Assembly (NCBI GenBank): GCA_964242925.1
Contig: CAXTBW010000001.1
Location: 1 to 64,000, forward strand
Direction: 5' to 3'
DNA from: LMUY01 sp964242925
GTDB lineage: Bacteria > Pseudomonadota > Alphaproteobacteria > Acetobacterales > Acetobacteraceae
Length of the DNA: 64,000 nucleotides
The notes beneath the pieces are model-generated. The model did no database searches. It saw only the letters and a list, made by a program, of their open reading frames with translations, and was not told the origin of the DNA. Positions 48,176-56,631 of this stretch are shown piece by piece; within the stretch, counting starts at the first letter, position 1, and each line of letters opens with the position of its first letter. The translations under genes were made by a program, and so were the position numbers.

Positions 48176-49699
48176 ATGAACGCTGATCCGGACCGGCTTC
48201 CCGTCATCGTCGGCGTCGGTGAGATCAAGGACCGGCCCGTCGACCCGGCGCACGGGCTGGAACCAGCGGACCTCGCGGCAGCCGCGTTGCGTCGGGCGGA
48301 GCAGGATGCAGGGGCCGCGCTGCTGCAGCAGGTGGACAGCCTGGACGTGGTGGGCGTGGTGTCGTGGCCGTATGACGACCTTCCCGCGCTGCTCGCCACG
48401 CGGATCGGGACGCAGCTCGCGCGACGGCGTCACGGGCCGATCGGCGGCCACACGCCCGTCCAGTTCCTGCACGAAGCGGCGCAGCGCATCGCCCGAGGCG
48501 AGTCCGCGGTCGCCGCGGTCTGCGGCGCAGAGGCGTCCCACACCGCAACCGCCGCCCGCCGCCGCGGCATAGCGCTGCCCTGGACCCAGCCGCGCGGCGG
48601 CGTGCCGGCGCAGGATGCCGGGTGGCTGCCGGCGCGCAACCGCGACTACTTGCACCCCTTGGCCCGGCGGCACTGCATCACCGAGCCCATCACCGTGTAT
48701 CCGCTCTACGAGGGCGCCACCGCCGCCGCCTGGGGACAAACCCCTGCGGAGGCCAGCGCGGAATCGGCCCTGCTGTGGTCCCGCCTGTCGCGCGTCGCGG
48801 CGGACAATCCGAACGCCTGGCTGCAACGCGCCCTGCCCGAAGCGGAGATCGCGACGCCGTCCGCATCGAACCGGCCGATCGCCTGGCCCTACCCGAAGTT
48901 GATGGTCGCGAACCCGGCGGTGAACCAGGGCGCCGCCATCCTGATGACCAGCCTGGCCGTCGCCCGCCGGTTGGGCATTCCGGATAACCGGCTGGTCCAC
49001 GTGCAGGGCGGCGCCGCCGCGTCGGAGCCGATGGACTGGATGGCGCGCGACCGGTTCGACCACGCCGCCGGCCAGGACGTGGTGCTGGAGCACATGCTCC
49101 GCCTCGCCGCCGGCGATCCAACCCGGTTCGGCGCATTGGAGCTCTACAGCTGTTTCCCCGTGGTGCCGAAGATGGCGCGCCGCCTGCTCGGCGTGCCGCC
49201 CGGGATGACGCCCAGCGTCGCCGGCGGGCTGACGTTCCACGGCGCGCCGCTCAACAACTACATGACGCACGGCGCCGCCGCGATGGTGCGCGCATTACGG
49301 GACCGCGACACGCTGGGCCTGCTGTACGGGCAGGGCGGCTATCTCACCTGGCACCACGGCGTGGTGCTCGGCCGCCAACCTGCGACGGCCGGGGAGGTGC
49401 TTCGCCCGTTCGACCACCAGGCCGAGGCGGACCGGCGCCGCCTTGCGTCGCCGGCCGTCGTGGAAGCGGCGGAGGGCGCCGCCACGGTCGAGGCGTTCAC
49501 CATCGTATTCCGGCCAGACAGCCAGCCCGAGCACGGCGCCGTGGTGCTGCGGCTTGCGGACGGCGCGCGCACGCTCGCCCGCGTTCCCGGCGATGACGCT
49601 GCGACTCTCGCGTTTCTGATGCAGGGCGACCACAGTCCCGTCGGTTGGACCGGGCAGGTTCGTCACGGCGGCGAAGGCTGTTTGCGCTGGGTCGCTTGA
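48176..49699 (+). CDS. Thiolase-like protein (acetyl-CoA acetyltransferase/SCP2-type)
   Basis: A 507-residue thiolase-fold protein. The start RLPVIVGVGEIKDRPVDP, YPLYEGATAAAWGQTP, NPAVNQGAAILMTSLAVARR and LLYGQGGYLTWHHGVVLG are typical of the SCP2-thiolase branch, often annotated as acetyl-CoA acetyltransferase. The classical nucleophile loop is not obvious (AVCGAEASHT is the nearest), so activity may differ from true thiolysis. It is divergent from the MaoC-like hydratase across 78 nt; together they suggest CoA-ester degradation. ATG 48176 is chosen because the upstream frame is antisense. Confidence 0.82.
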   Translation: MNADPDRLPVIVGVGEIKDRPVDPAHGLEPADLAAAALRRAEQDAGAALLQQVDSLDVVGVVSWPYDDLPALLATRIGTQLARRRHGPIGGHTPVQFLHEAAQRIARGESAVAAVCGAEASHTATAARRRGIALPWTQPRGGVPAQDAGWLPARNRDYLHPLARRHCITEPITVYPLYEGATAAAWGQTPAEASAESALLWSRLSRVAADNPNAWLQRALPEAEIATPSASNRPIAWPYPKLMVANPAVNQGAAILMTSLAVARRLGIPDNRLVHVQGGAAASEPMDWMARDRFDHAAGQDVVLEHMLRLAAGDPTRFGALELYSCFPVVPKMARRLLGVPPGMTPSVAGGLTFHGAPLNNYMTHGAAAMVRALRDRDTLGLLYGQGGYLTWHHGVVLGRQPATAGEVLRPFDHQAEADRRRLASPAVVEAAEGAATVEAFTIVFRPDSQPEHGAVVLRLADGARTLARVPGDDAATLAFLMQGDHSPVGWTGQVRHGGEGCLRWVA

Positions 49700-49722
49700 C
49701 GCCAGCGGCCGGCCCCAAAACC

Positions 49723-49813
49723 CGTCATCGCGAGCCGCGCTTGGCGGGCGGCGATCCAGGCGGCGCGCGGTGCTGGCGGCTGGATTGCCGCGGCCAAGCG
49801 CCTCGCAATGACG
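49723..49813 (+). repeat. Dispersed palindromic repeat, copy B
   Basis: A 91-nt element bounded by CGTCATCGCGAG and CTCGCAATGACG, same orientation as copy A, with GCGATCCAG and CTGGATTGCCGCG inside. It lies between the thiolase-like gene and an SDR. Confidence 0.8.
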
Positions 49814-49860
49814 ACGCTGGGACGATACTCGGACGACCTTGGTGCAACGGAGGGGACGGC

Positions 49861-50643
49861 ATGGAAGCGAAGTTGGATGGGCGCGTGGCGGTGGTCACGG
49901 GCGGCAGCAAAGGGCTTGGCCTCGCGATCGCCACGCGCATGGCGGCAAGCGGCGCCGACGTGGCGATGCTGGCGCGCAACCCGGACGCGCTCGAGGCGGC
50001 GCGGGCGACGGTCGGCGGGTCCGCCAAGGGAAGGGTCCTCGCCCTGCCATGCGACGTCTCACGCGCGGACGACGTCGCGCAGGCCTATGCGGAGATCGTG
50101 CGATCGTTCGGCCGGGTGGACATCGTCGTCAACAATGCCGGCACGTCGCAGACCGGCGCGTTCGCCTCGATCACCGACGCCGTTTGGCAGGCCGACCTCG
50201 ACCTGAAGCTGTTCGCGGCGATCCGGCTGGCGCGGCTGGCCTGGCCCGGCATGGTGGAACGGCGCTGGGGGCGGATCATCAACGTGCTCAACACCATCGC
50301 CAAGGCGCCGCGGGCCGGGTCCGCGCCCACCTCGGTCTCACGGGCCGCGGGCATGGCGCTGACCAAGGTGCTCGCGGGCGAGGGCGCGCCGCACAACATC
50401 CTGGTGAACTCCCTCCATGTCGGGCTGATCGACAGCGACCAGTGGGTCCGCCGCCACGCGCTGGCGGGCGGCGACCAGCCGTATGAGGCATACCTCGCCG
50501 GCATGGCGCAGGCCATTCCGCTGGGCCGGGTCGGGACGGCGGAGGAGTTCGCCAACGTGGCCTGCTTCCTGGCGTCCGACCTGGCCAGCTACGTCACGGG
50601 CGCGTCCATCAACGTGGACGGCAATCTGTCCCCCGTCATGTGA
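49861..50643 (+). CDS. SDR-fold protein with altered catalytic tetrad
   Basis: A 260-residue SDR with a normal cofactor site (TGGSKGLG) and NNAG. The usual YxxxK is replaced by TSVSR at the matching position (PTSVSRAAGMALTK), and the serine motif reads NVLNTIAK. The fold and the C-terminal TGASINVDGN are otherwise typical. It may therefore have unusual chemistry or be non-catalytic. ATG 49861 follows GGAGGGG. Its last 55 nt overlap the convergent copper ATPase gene. Confidence 0.88.
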   Translation: MEAKLDGRVAVVTGGSKGLGLAIATRMAASGADVAMLARNPDALEAARATVGGSAKGRVLALPCDVSRADDVAQAYAEIVRSFGRVDIVVNNAGTSQTGAFASITDAVWQADLDLKLFAAIRLARLAWPGMVERRWGRIINVLNTIAKAPRAGSAPTSVSRAAGMALTKVLAGEGAPHNILVNSLHVGLIDSDQWVRRHALAGGDQPYEAYLAGMAQAIPLGRVGTAEEFANVACFLASDLASYVTGASINVDGNLSPVM

Positions 50644-53024
50644 GAGGTGATGTGAGGCGTCCAGCGCCGCAGCAGCAGCGCGCTGGCCACCACGCTCACG
50701 CTGGAGAACGCCATCGCGGCGCCGGCCACGACCGGACTGAGCAGCCCGGCGGCGGCCAGCGGGATGCAGACGAGGTTGTAGGCGAACGCCCAGGCCAGAC
50801 CCTGCCAGATGCGGTTGAACGTGCGCGCCGCGATGTCGAGCGCCGCCGGCGCCAGCATCGGGTCGCCGCGCATCAGCGTGATGGACGCGGCGGCCGCGGC
50901 CGCATCGGCGCCGGTCGACATCGCCATGCCCAGATCGGCGGCGGCCAGGGCGGCGGCATCGTTCACGCCGTCGCCAACCATCGCCACGCCGCCGCGCGCC
51001 CGCAATCCGGCGACTGCGGCCACCTTGTCGGCGGGCAACGCGCCAGCCCGCACGTCGTCGATGCCGAGCGCCTGGGCGACCGCGTCGGCGGCGCCTTGGT
51101 TGTCGCCGGTCAGCAGCACGACGCGCAGCCCACGCGTTCGCAGCGCCGCCACCGCCTGGGCGGCGCCCGGCTTGACGGCATCCCCGAACGCCAGCAGGCC
51201 AAGTAGGCGGTCCCCCGCAGCCAGGTAGGAGACGGTCCGGCCGACGCCCTCCAGTAAACCCGCCTCATGCGCCAGCGACGCCGCATCCACGCCAGACTCG
51301 CGCATCAGCCGGGCGTTGCCGAGCCGGATCGTGCGGCCGTCCACCTCGCCCTCCACCCCGCGCCCGGGCAGTGCGCGGACGCCCTGGGCTGGCGCACCAA
51401 TAGTCTCCGCCCGGGCAAGGACGGCGCGGGCCAGCAGGTGCTCGCTGCCGGACTGCAGCGCCGCGGCCAGCCGCAGCACGGAGGCGTCCGTCTCGCCAGG
51501 GGCCGGGTGCAGCGCCACCAGTTCCGGATGGCCCACGGTCAGGGTCCCCGTCTTGTCGAACACCACCGTTCTGATGGTGCGCGCCTGTTCCAGCGCGGCG
51601 GCGTCGCGAATCAGGATGCCGTGGCGCGCGGCGACCCCCGTGCCGACCATCACCGCGGCCGGGGTGGCCAGCCCCAGCGCGCATGGGCAGGCGATGACCA
51701 GCACGCACACCGCGGTCACCGCCGCGTCCTCGACGCCGCTGCCCGCCAGCAGCCAGCCGGCGAACGTCAGCGCGGCGATCCCGATCACCACGGGGACGAA
51801 CACGGCGCTCACCCGGTCCACCAGGCGCTGCACCGGCGGCTTGGCGGCCTGCGCGTCCTCCACCAGCCGCACCATGCGGGCGATCTGGCTCTCGCCCCCG
51901 ATCGCGGTGGCCTGCACCAGCAACAAAGCCTCCCCGTTGAGCGCCCCCGCCACGACGCGGCTACCCGGCGCCACCGCCACGGGGAGGCTCTCGCCGGTCA
52001 GCAGGCTCTCGTCCGCGCTGCCGGCGCCTTCGGTCACGCGACCGTCGGCCGGGAAGCGTTCGCCGGGCCGCACCACCAGCAGGTCGCCGACGCGCAGCTC
52101 GGCCGCCGCGATGTCGTGCTCGGCGCCGTTGCGGCGCACCCGGGCCCGCTCCGGACGCAGCTGCTCCAGCGCGCGGATGGCGCCGCCGGCCTGGCGCCGA
52201 GCGCGAGCCTCCAGCCACTTGCCCAGCCGGACAAGGGCGATGACGGCGGCCGACGCCTCGAAGTACAGCCGCCCGCCGTGCCCGGCCGCCAGCTCGTAGG
52301 CGCTGAGCCCGAACGCGGCGCTGGCGCCGAGGGCGACGAGCGTGTCCATGTTGCCGGCGCCCGCCCGCGCGGCTCGCCAGGCGCCCCGGTAGAAACGCGC
52401 GCCGAACACGAACAGCACCACCCCGGCAAGCGCGAGCTGGGCCCAACCGGGCAGCGCCAGGTCCACGCCGAACGGCATCGCCGCCATGGGCAGCAGGAGC
52501 GGGGCGGCGAAGGCGAGGCCCAGCGCCGCCATAATCCCATCCCGTCCCGCGGAGGCGTCCGGCGCGCCCGTCGGCTCGGGGGCGGCGCTGTCGTACCCGG
52601 CGCGGCGCACGGCGGCCACCAGTTCGCCCAGCCCAGCCGCGCCGGCGAGCACCTGCACCCGCGCCCGCTCCGTCGCCAGGTTGACCGACGCGGCGCGCAC
52701 GCCGGGCACGGCAAGCAGCGCCCGCTCGACCCGGCCGGCGCAGGACGCGCAGGTCATGCCGGCGATGGCCAGGTCCAACGTCTCGGTCTGCGCCGGGTAG
52801 CCCGCCGCCGCGAGCGCGTCGATCACCCGGCCCGCGTCGAAGCCATCGCCAGGGGTGATGAACGCGCGCTCGCTGGCGAGGTTGACCGACACGGCGGAAA
52901 CGCCGGGCACCGCGGCGATGACCCGCTCCACCCGGCGAACGCACCCTGCGCAGTTCATGCCCGACACGGCGACATCCAGCCTGGCCGCCGACTGCGTTCC
53001 ATGCTCGAGGATGCCCTGGTCCAT
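50589..53024 (-). CDS. Heavy-metal (copper-type) P1B-ATPase
   Basis: An 811-residue copper-exporting ATPase. Two N-terminal metal-binding domains carry GMNCAGC (Cys25, Cys28) and GMTCASC. Then come the eight-helix membrane domain with CPC (ACPCALGLATPAAV), the phosphorylation site DKTGTLT and the hinge motif GDGVNDAAAL. CPC with CxxC domains points to Cu+ (or Ag+) export. ATG 53024 follows AGGGAGC. It is alone on its strand, convergent with the SDR (55-nt overlap), and no CueR-like gene is visible. Confidence 0.95.
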   Translation of the reverse strand: MDQGILEHGTQSAARLDVAVSGMNCAGCVRRVERVIAAVPGVSAVSVNLASERAFITPGDGFDAGRVIDALAAAGYPAQTETLDLAIAGMTCASCAGRVERALLAVPGVRAASVNLATERARVQVLAGAAGLGELVAAVRRAGYDSAAPEPTGAPDASAGRDGIMAALGLAFAAPLLLPMAAMPFGVDLALPGWAQLALAGVVLFVFGARFYRGAWRAARAGAGNMDTLVALGASAAFGLSAYELAAGHGGRLYFEASAAVIALVRLGKWLEARARRQAGGAIRALEQLRPERARVRRNGAEHDIAAAELRVGDLLVVRPGERFPADGRVTEGAGSADESLLTGESLPVAVAPGSRVVAGALNGEALLLVQATAIGGESQIARMVRLVEDAQAAKPPVQRLVDRVSAVFVPVVIGIAALTFAGWLLAGSGVEDAAVTAVCVLVIACPCALGLATPAAVMVGTGVAARHGILIRDAAALEQARTIRTVVFDKTGTLTVGHPELVALHPAPGETDASVLRLAAALQSGSEHLLARAVLARAETIGAPAQGVRALPGRGVEGEVDGRTIRLGNARLMRESGVDAASLAHEAGLLEGVGRTVSYLAAGDRLLGLLAFGDAVKPGAAQAVAALRTRGLRVVLLTGDNQGAADAVAQALGIDDVRAGALPADKVAAVAGLRARGGVAMVGDGVNDAAALAAADLGMAMSTGADAAAAAASITLMRGDPMLAPAALDIAARTFNRIWQGLAWAFAYNLVCIPLAAAGLLSPVVAGAAMAFSSVSVVASALLLRRWTPHITSHMTGDRLPSTLMDAPVT

Positions 53025-53156
53025 CACGCTGCTCCCTGCTGCTGGCCCATAGATAGGGCTTCGTCGACCGTCATGCTGCCCGCCTTTGCAACCCTTGCGT
53101 CCCCACGGTGCTTTCGCAGTTGCGCTATGCCGTACCTGGCAGCCCGGAGTGCGTCT

Positions 53157-56063
53157 ATGACGATCGATAACCCGGCTCCACGCCCCGCTCGCAAGGCCAT
53201 GCTGCCCGTCCGGATAGCCGAACTGGCGACGCTGGCCGCGGGGGCGCTGTTCCTGCTTGGGGTTGCCCTGGCCGGCATCCAGCTGTTCGCGGAGCGCCGC
53301 ACGCGCAACATCCTGGCCGAGCAGAACAACCGCATCGTCGGGGCCGAGCGTCTACTTTCAGCGCTGAAGGACATCGAGACGGGCGAGCGGGGCTACGTCG
53401 TCACCGGCCGCGACGAGTACCTGGAGCCGTATAATTCGGGCAACGCAGCCATCGGCGCGCAATTGAGGCGGCTGACCGAAACTCCCGGCGGTGCGGACCA
53501 TCTGCCGGAGTTGATCGCCGCCAAGCAGGCCATTGCGGCGCGGCTGGTCGCGATCCGGCGTTCGCAGGGCGAGGATGCCGCCCGCGCCATCCTGCTGACG
53601 AACGGCGACAAGGCCAGCATGGACCGGATCCGCATGGATATCGCCGAGATCCAAGCGGCCGCGCGCAACCAGGTGGCCCGGGTGGAACGCGCGGAGGCGT
53701 CGCAGGCGCCGTGGATGCTCAGCCTCGCGGCGGTGGCGATCCTGGTCGGCTTCGGCGGCATCGGCGCGATCTCGCTACGCCGCCGCCGGGCGCAGCGCAC
53801 CGCGCAGTCGCTATTGGCCGGGGTGCTGGACAATGCGCCGATCGGCCTGGGCTTCCTCGATGCGACGATGCGGCTGCGACACGCCAACCGCGCCCTGTCG
53901 GCGATGAACGAACGGGCGCTCGGCGCCGACGTCGGCCGCAGCCTGTGGGACATGATGCCCGACACCCGCGCGACCTTGGAGCCGCGGCTGCGCCGGGTGA
54001 TCGACGCGCGGGAGACGGTGAAGAACGTCGAGGTCTCGACGGAAAGTCTGACCCATCCCGGCCAGGCGCGCACCTTCCAGTTCGGCTTCTTCCCAGTGAG
54101 CCAGCCGGACGATGCGGAGAGCGCCGCAGCCGGGGTGGTGGTGACCGACGTCACCGGCCGCAAGCGGGCGGAGCTGCGGATGCGCCAGAGCGAGGAGCGG
54201 TTCAGGACCGTGGTGGACGCCAGCGCCGCGATCGTGTGGGTCACGTCCGCCGCCGGGATGTTCGAGCAGCCGCAATTTCGCTGGACGCTGTTCACCGGGC
54301 AGACGTTCGAGCAGCTGAAGGGCGCCGGCTGGTTGGACGCCGTGCATCCGGACGACCGCGAGGCCACCCTGTCCGCCTGGACGGCCGCCACCGCGGCGGT
54401 CAGCGAGTTCACCCTGGAGCACCGGCTGCGGCGCGCGGACGGCGCGTGGCGGGACATGGAGGTGCGCGCCGTGCCCGTGATGGAGGAGGGCGCGGTGCGC
54501 GAATGGGTCGGCACCCACACCGACATAACCGAGCGCAAGCTGGCCGAGGCCGAGCTGAACGCGGCCAAGGAGGCGGCGGAGGCGGCCAACCGGGCCAAGA
54601 GCCAGTTCCTCGCCAATATGAGCCACGAACTGCGCACGCCGCTGTCCGCCGTGATCGGCTACAGCGAGATGATCGAGGAGGAGATGCAGGAGCTGAAGCA
54701 GGTCGAACTGCTGGGCGACGTGCGCAAGATCAACTCCAACGCGCGCCATCTGCTGAGCCTGATCAACGACGTGCTGGACCTGTCCAAAATCGAGGCGGAG
54801 CGGATGACCACCTTCGCCGAGGATTTCGGCGTCGAGGCGCTGGTGCGGGACGTGGCCGGCACCGTCGACACGCTGGTCCAGCAGAAGGGCAACACGCTGG
54901 CGCTGGACCTGGACAGCCCCGAGCCGCTGGGCGCCATGCGCACGGACCAAGTCAAGCTGCGGCAATGCCTGTTCAACCTTGTCAGCAACGCCGCCAAGTT
55001 CACCGAGCATGGCCGCATCACCCTGGCCGTCCGGCGCGAGGCCGACGTGGTCACCTTCGACGTGAGCGACACGGGCATCGGCATGACGCCGGAGCAGCTG
55101 TCCGGGCTGTTCGAGCGGTTCGCCCAGGCCGACGCGTCCACCACGCGGCGCTTCGGCGGCACCGGGCTGGGTCTCGCGATCACCCGCGCGTTCTCCCGCC
55201 TGCTGGGCGGCGAGGTCACGGTCCGCAGCGTCTACGGCGAGGGCTCCACGTTCTCCATCCGGCTGCCGGCGCTGTTGCCGGAGCCGGTCGAGGAGGCGGC
55301 TGAGCCGAGGCACGACGCTCACGCAGGCGGCCATCTGGTGCTGGTGATCGACGACGACGCGGCCCAGCGCGACCTGGTGCGCCGATTCCTCGAGCGCGAG
55401 AAGTTCACCGTGCAGACTGCGTCGAATGGGCGCACCGGCCTCGACATGGCGCGGGCGATGCGTCCCCGCACCATTCTGCTCGACGTGATGATGCCGCAGA
55501 TGGATGGTTGGTCGGTGCTGTCGCAGCTGAAGGCCGATCCGGACGTGGCGGACATCCCCGTGATCATGGTGACGTTCGTGAACGAGCCGGCGCTCGGCGC
55601 GTCCTTGGGCGCGGCGGACATGATCCCGAAGCCGGTGGACTGGGACAGGCTCAAGCAGGTGATGGACCGCTTCCGGGGCGACGAGGGCGGCGTGCTGGTG
55701 GTGGACGACGACCCTGATGCCCGCGAGCGGTTGCGCACCGTGCTGGAGCGCAACGGCTGGATGGTGGCCGAGGCGGAGAACGGACAGGCGGCGCTGGAGC
55801 AGGTCGACCGCGCCCTGCCGCAGCTGATCCTGCTGGACCTGACGATGCCGGTGATGGACGGGTTCGCGTTCCTCCACGAGCTGCGCAAACGGCCGGGCTG
55901 CCGCGACATCCCCGTCATGGTGCTGACCGCGCGTGATCTGTCCGCCAGCGACCGTAAGCTGCTGGACACCGCCGACCGGGTGATGAGTAAAGGCGACATG
56001 AGCCTGCGCGACCTGGCCGGGGAGGTGCGCGCGTTGGCGCAACATCCCCAGTCGCCGGCATGA
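53157..56063 (+). CDS. CHASE3-PAS-PAS hybrid histidine kinase with two receiver domains
   Basis: A 968-residue membrane sensor: helix 1 (about 22-42), CHASE3 periplasmic domain (about 45-180; ETGERGYVVTGRDEYLEPYN), helix 2 (about 186-206), two PAS domains (about 218-335 and 345-462), HisKA with His490 (FLANMSHELRTPLSAVIGYS), HATPase (FGGTGLGLAI), and two receivers with TILLDVMMPQMDGW and LILLDLTMPVMDGF. ATG 53157 is used, with GGAG 8 nt upstream; the 630 codons before it are antisense to the copper ATPase. A single-domain response regulator follows after 37 nt. The stimulus is unknown. Confidence 0.92.
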   Translation: MTIDNPAPRPARKAMLPVRIAELATLAAGALFLLGVALAGIQLFAERRTRNILAEQNNRIVGAERLLSALKDIETGERGYVVTGRDEYLEPYNSGNAAIGAQLRRLTETPGGADHLPELIAAKQAIAARLVAIRRSQGEDAARAILLTNGDKASMDRIRMDIAEIQAAARNQVARVERAEASQAPWMLSLAAVAILVGFGGIGAISLRRRRAQRTAQSLLAGVLDNAPIGLGFLDATMRLRHANRALSAMNERALGADVGRSLWDMMPDTRATLEPRLRRVIDARETVKNVEVSTESLTHPGQARTFQFGFFPVSQPDDAESAAAGVVVTDVTGRKRAELRMRQSEERFRTVVDASAAIVWVTSAAGMFEQPQFRWTLFTGQTFEQLKGAGWLDAVHPDDREATLSAWTAATAAVSEFTLEHRLRRADGAWRDMEVRAVPVMEEGAVREWVGTHTDITERKLAEAELNAAKEAAEAANRAKSQFLANMSHELRTPLSAVIGYSEMIEEEMQELKQVELLGDVRKINSNARHLLSLINDVLDLSKIEAERMTTFAEDFGVEALVRDVAGTVDTLVQQKGNTLALDLDSPEPLGAMRTDQVKLRQCLFNLVSNAAKFTEHGRITLAVRREADVVTFDVSDTGIGMTPEQLSGLFERFAQADASTTRRFGGTGLGLAITRAFSRLLGGEVTVRSVYGEGSTFSIRLPALLPEPVEEAAEPRHDAHAGGHLVLVIDDDAAQRDLVRRFLEREKFTVQTASNGRTGLDMARAMRPRTILLDVMMPQMDGWSVLSQLKADPDVADIPVIMVTFVNEPALGASLGAADMIPKPVDWDRLKQVMDRFRGDEGGVLVVDDDPDARERLRTVLERNGWMVAEAENGQAALEQVDRALPQLILLDLTMPVMDGFAFLHELRKRPGCRDIPVMVLTARDLSASDRKLLDTADRVMSKGDMSLRDLAGEVRALAQHPQSPA

Positions 56064-56100
56064 CCATTCAAATCGAACCAATCGAAGAAAGATACGCGCG

Positions 56101-56478
56101 ATGAAGCTTCTGCTGGTCGAGGACCACGAGGAGATCTGGGATTTCCTATCCCGCAGGCTCAAGCGTCGCGGTTTCGACGTGGTGGTCGCGACCGACGGCC
56201 AGGCCGGGGTGGACCAGGCGCGCGCGCAGCACCCGGACGTGATGCTGCTGGACATGAACCTGCCGGTGCTGGACGGCTGGTCCGCCGCCCGCTTGCTGAA
56301 GGCTGACCCGGCAACGGCGGGCATCCCGATCATCGCATTGACCGCGCACGCGATGGCGGGCGACAAGGAGAAGGCGCTGGCCGCCGGGTGCGACGACTAT
56401 CACCCCAAGCCGATCGATTTCTCCCGCCTGGTGACCCAGATCGAGGCGCTGGCTCCCGCGGGCGGGTCTACTTCGTAG
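56101..56478 (+). CDS. Single-domain response regulator (CheY-like)
   Basis: A 125-residue receiver with the acidic pair in LLLVEDHEE, phospho-acceptor Asp in VMLLDMNLPVLDGW, Thr in IIALTAHAM and Lys in YHPKPIDF. It has no output domain, so it likely passes phosphate or binds a partner. It directly follows the hybrid kinase and shares its transcript; the kinase's own receivers would hand phosphate on through a phosphotransfer protein not seen here. Confidence 0.93.
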   Translation: MKLLLVEDHEEIWDFLSRRLKRRGFDVVVATDGQAGVDQARAQHPDVMLLDMNLPVLDGWSAARLLKADPATAGIPIIALTAHAMAGDKEKALAAGCDDYHPKPIDFSRLVTQIEALAPAGGSTS

Positions 56479-56503
56479 CAAGACACCGTCCGACCGGCGA
56501 TAT

Positions 56504-56603
56504 CGTCATTGCGAGGAGCGCTTTGCAACGCGGCAATCCAGCCGCGCGCACCGTCCGCGCCAGCTGGATCGCCCGCGCAACCAACCGGCGGTTTGCGATG
56601 ACG
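56504..56603 (-). repeat. Dispersed palindromic repeat, copy C (inverted)
   Basis: A 100-nt element bounded by CGTCATTGCGAG and GCGATGACG. Read on the minus strand it has GCGATCCAG and GGCTGGATTGCCGCG in the order of copies A and B, so it is the same family in opposite orientation. It lies between convergent genes. Confidence 0.78.
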
Positions 56604-56631
56604 GGTGGTTAGGTTTGGCCGATTGCCGCGC

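Noticed and set aside
51267..56063. A 1598-residue hybrid kinase
   Set aside because: The first 630 codons are antisense to the copper ATPase; a good start and the first membrane helix are at 53157.
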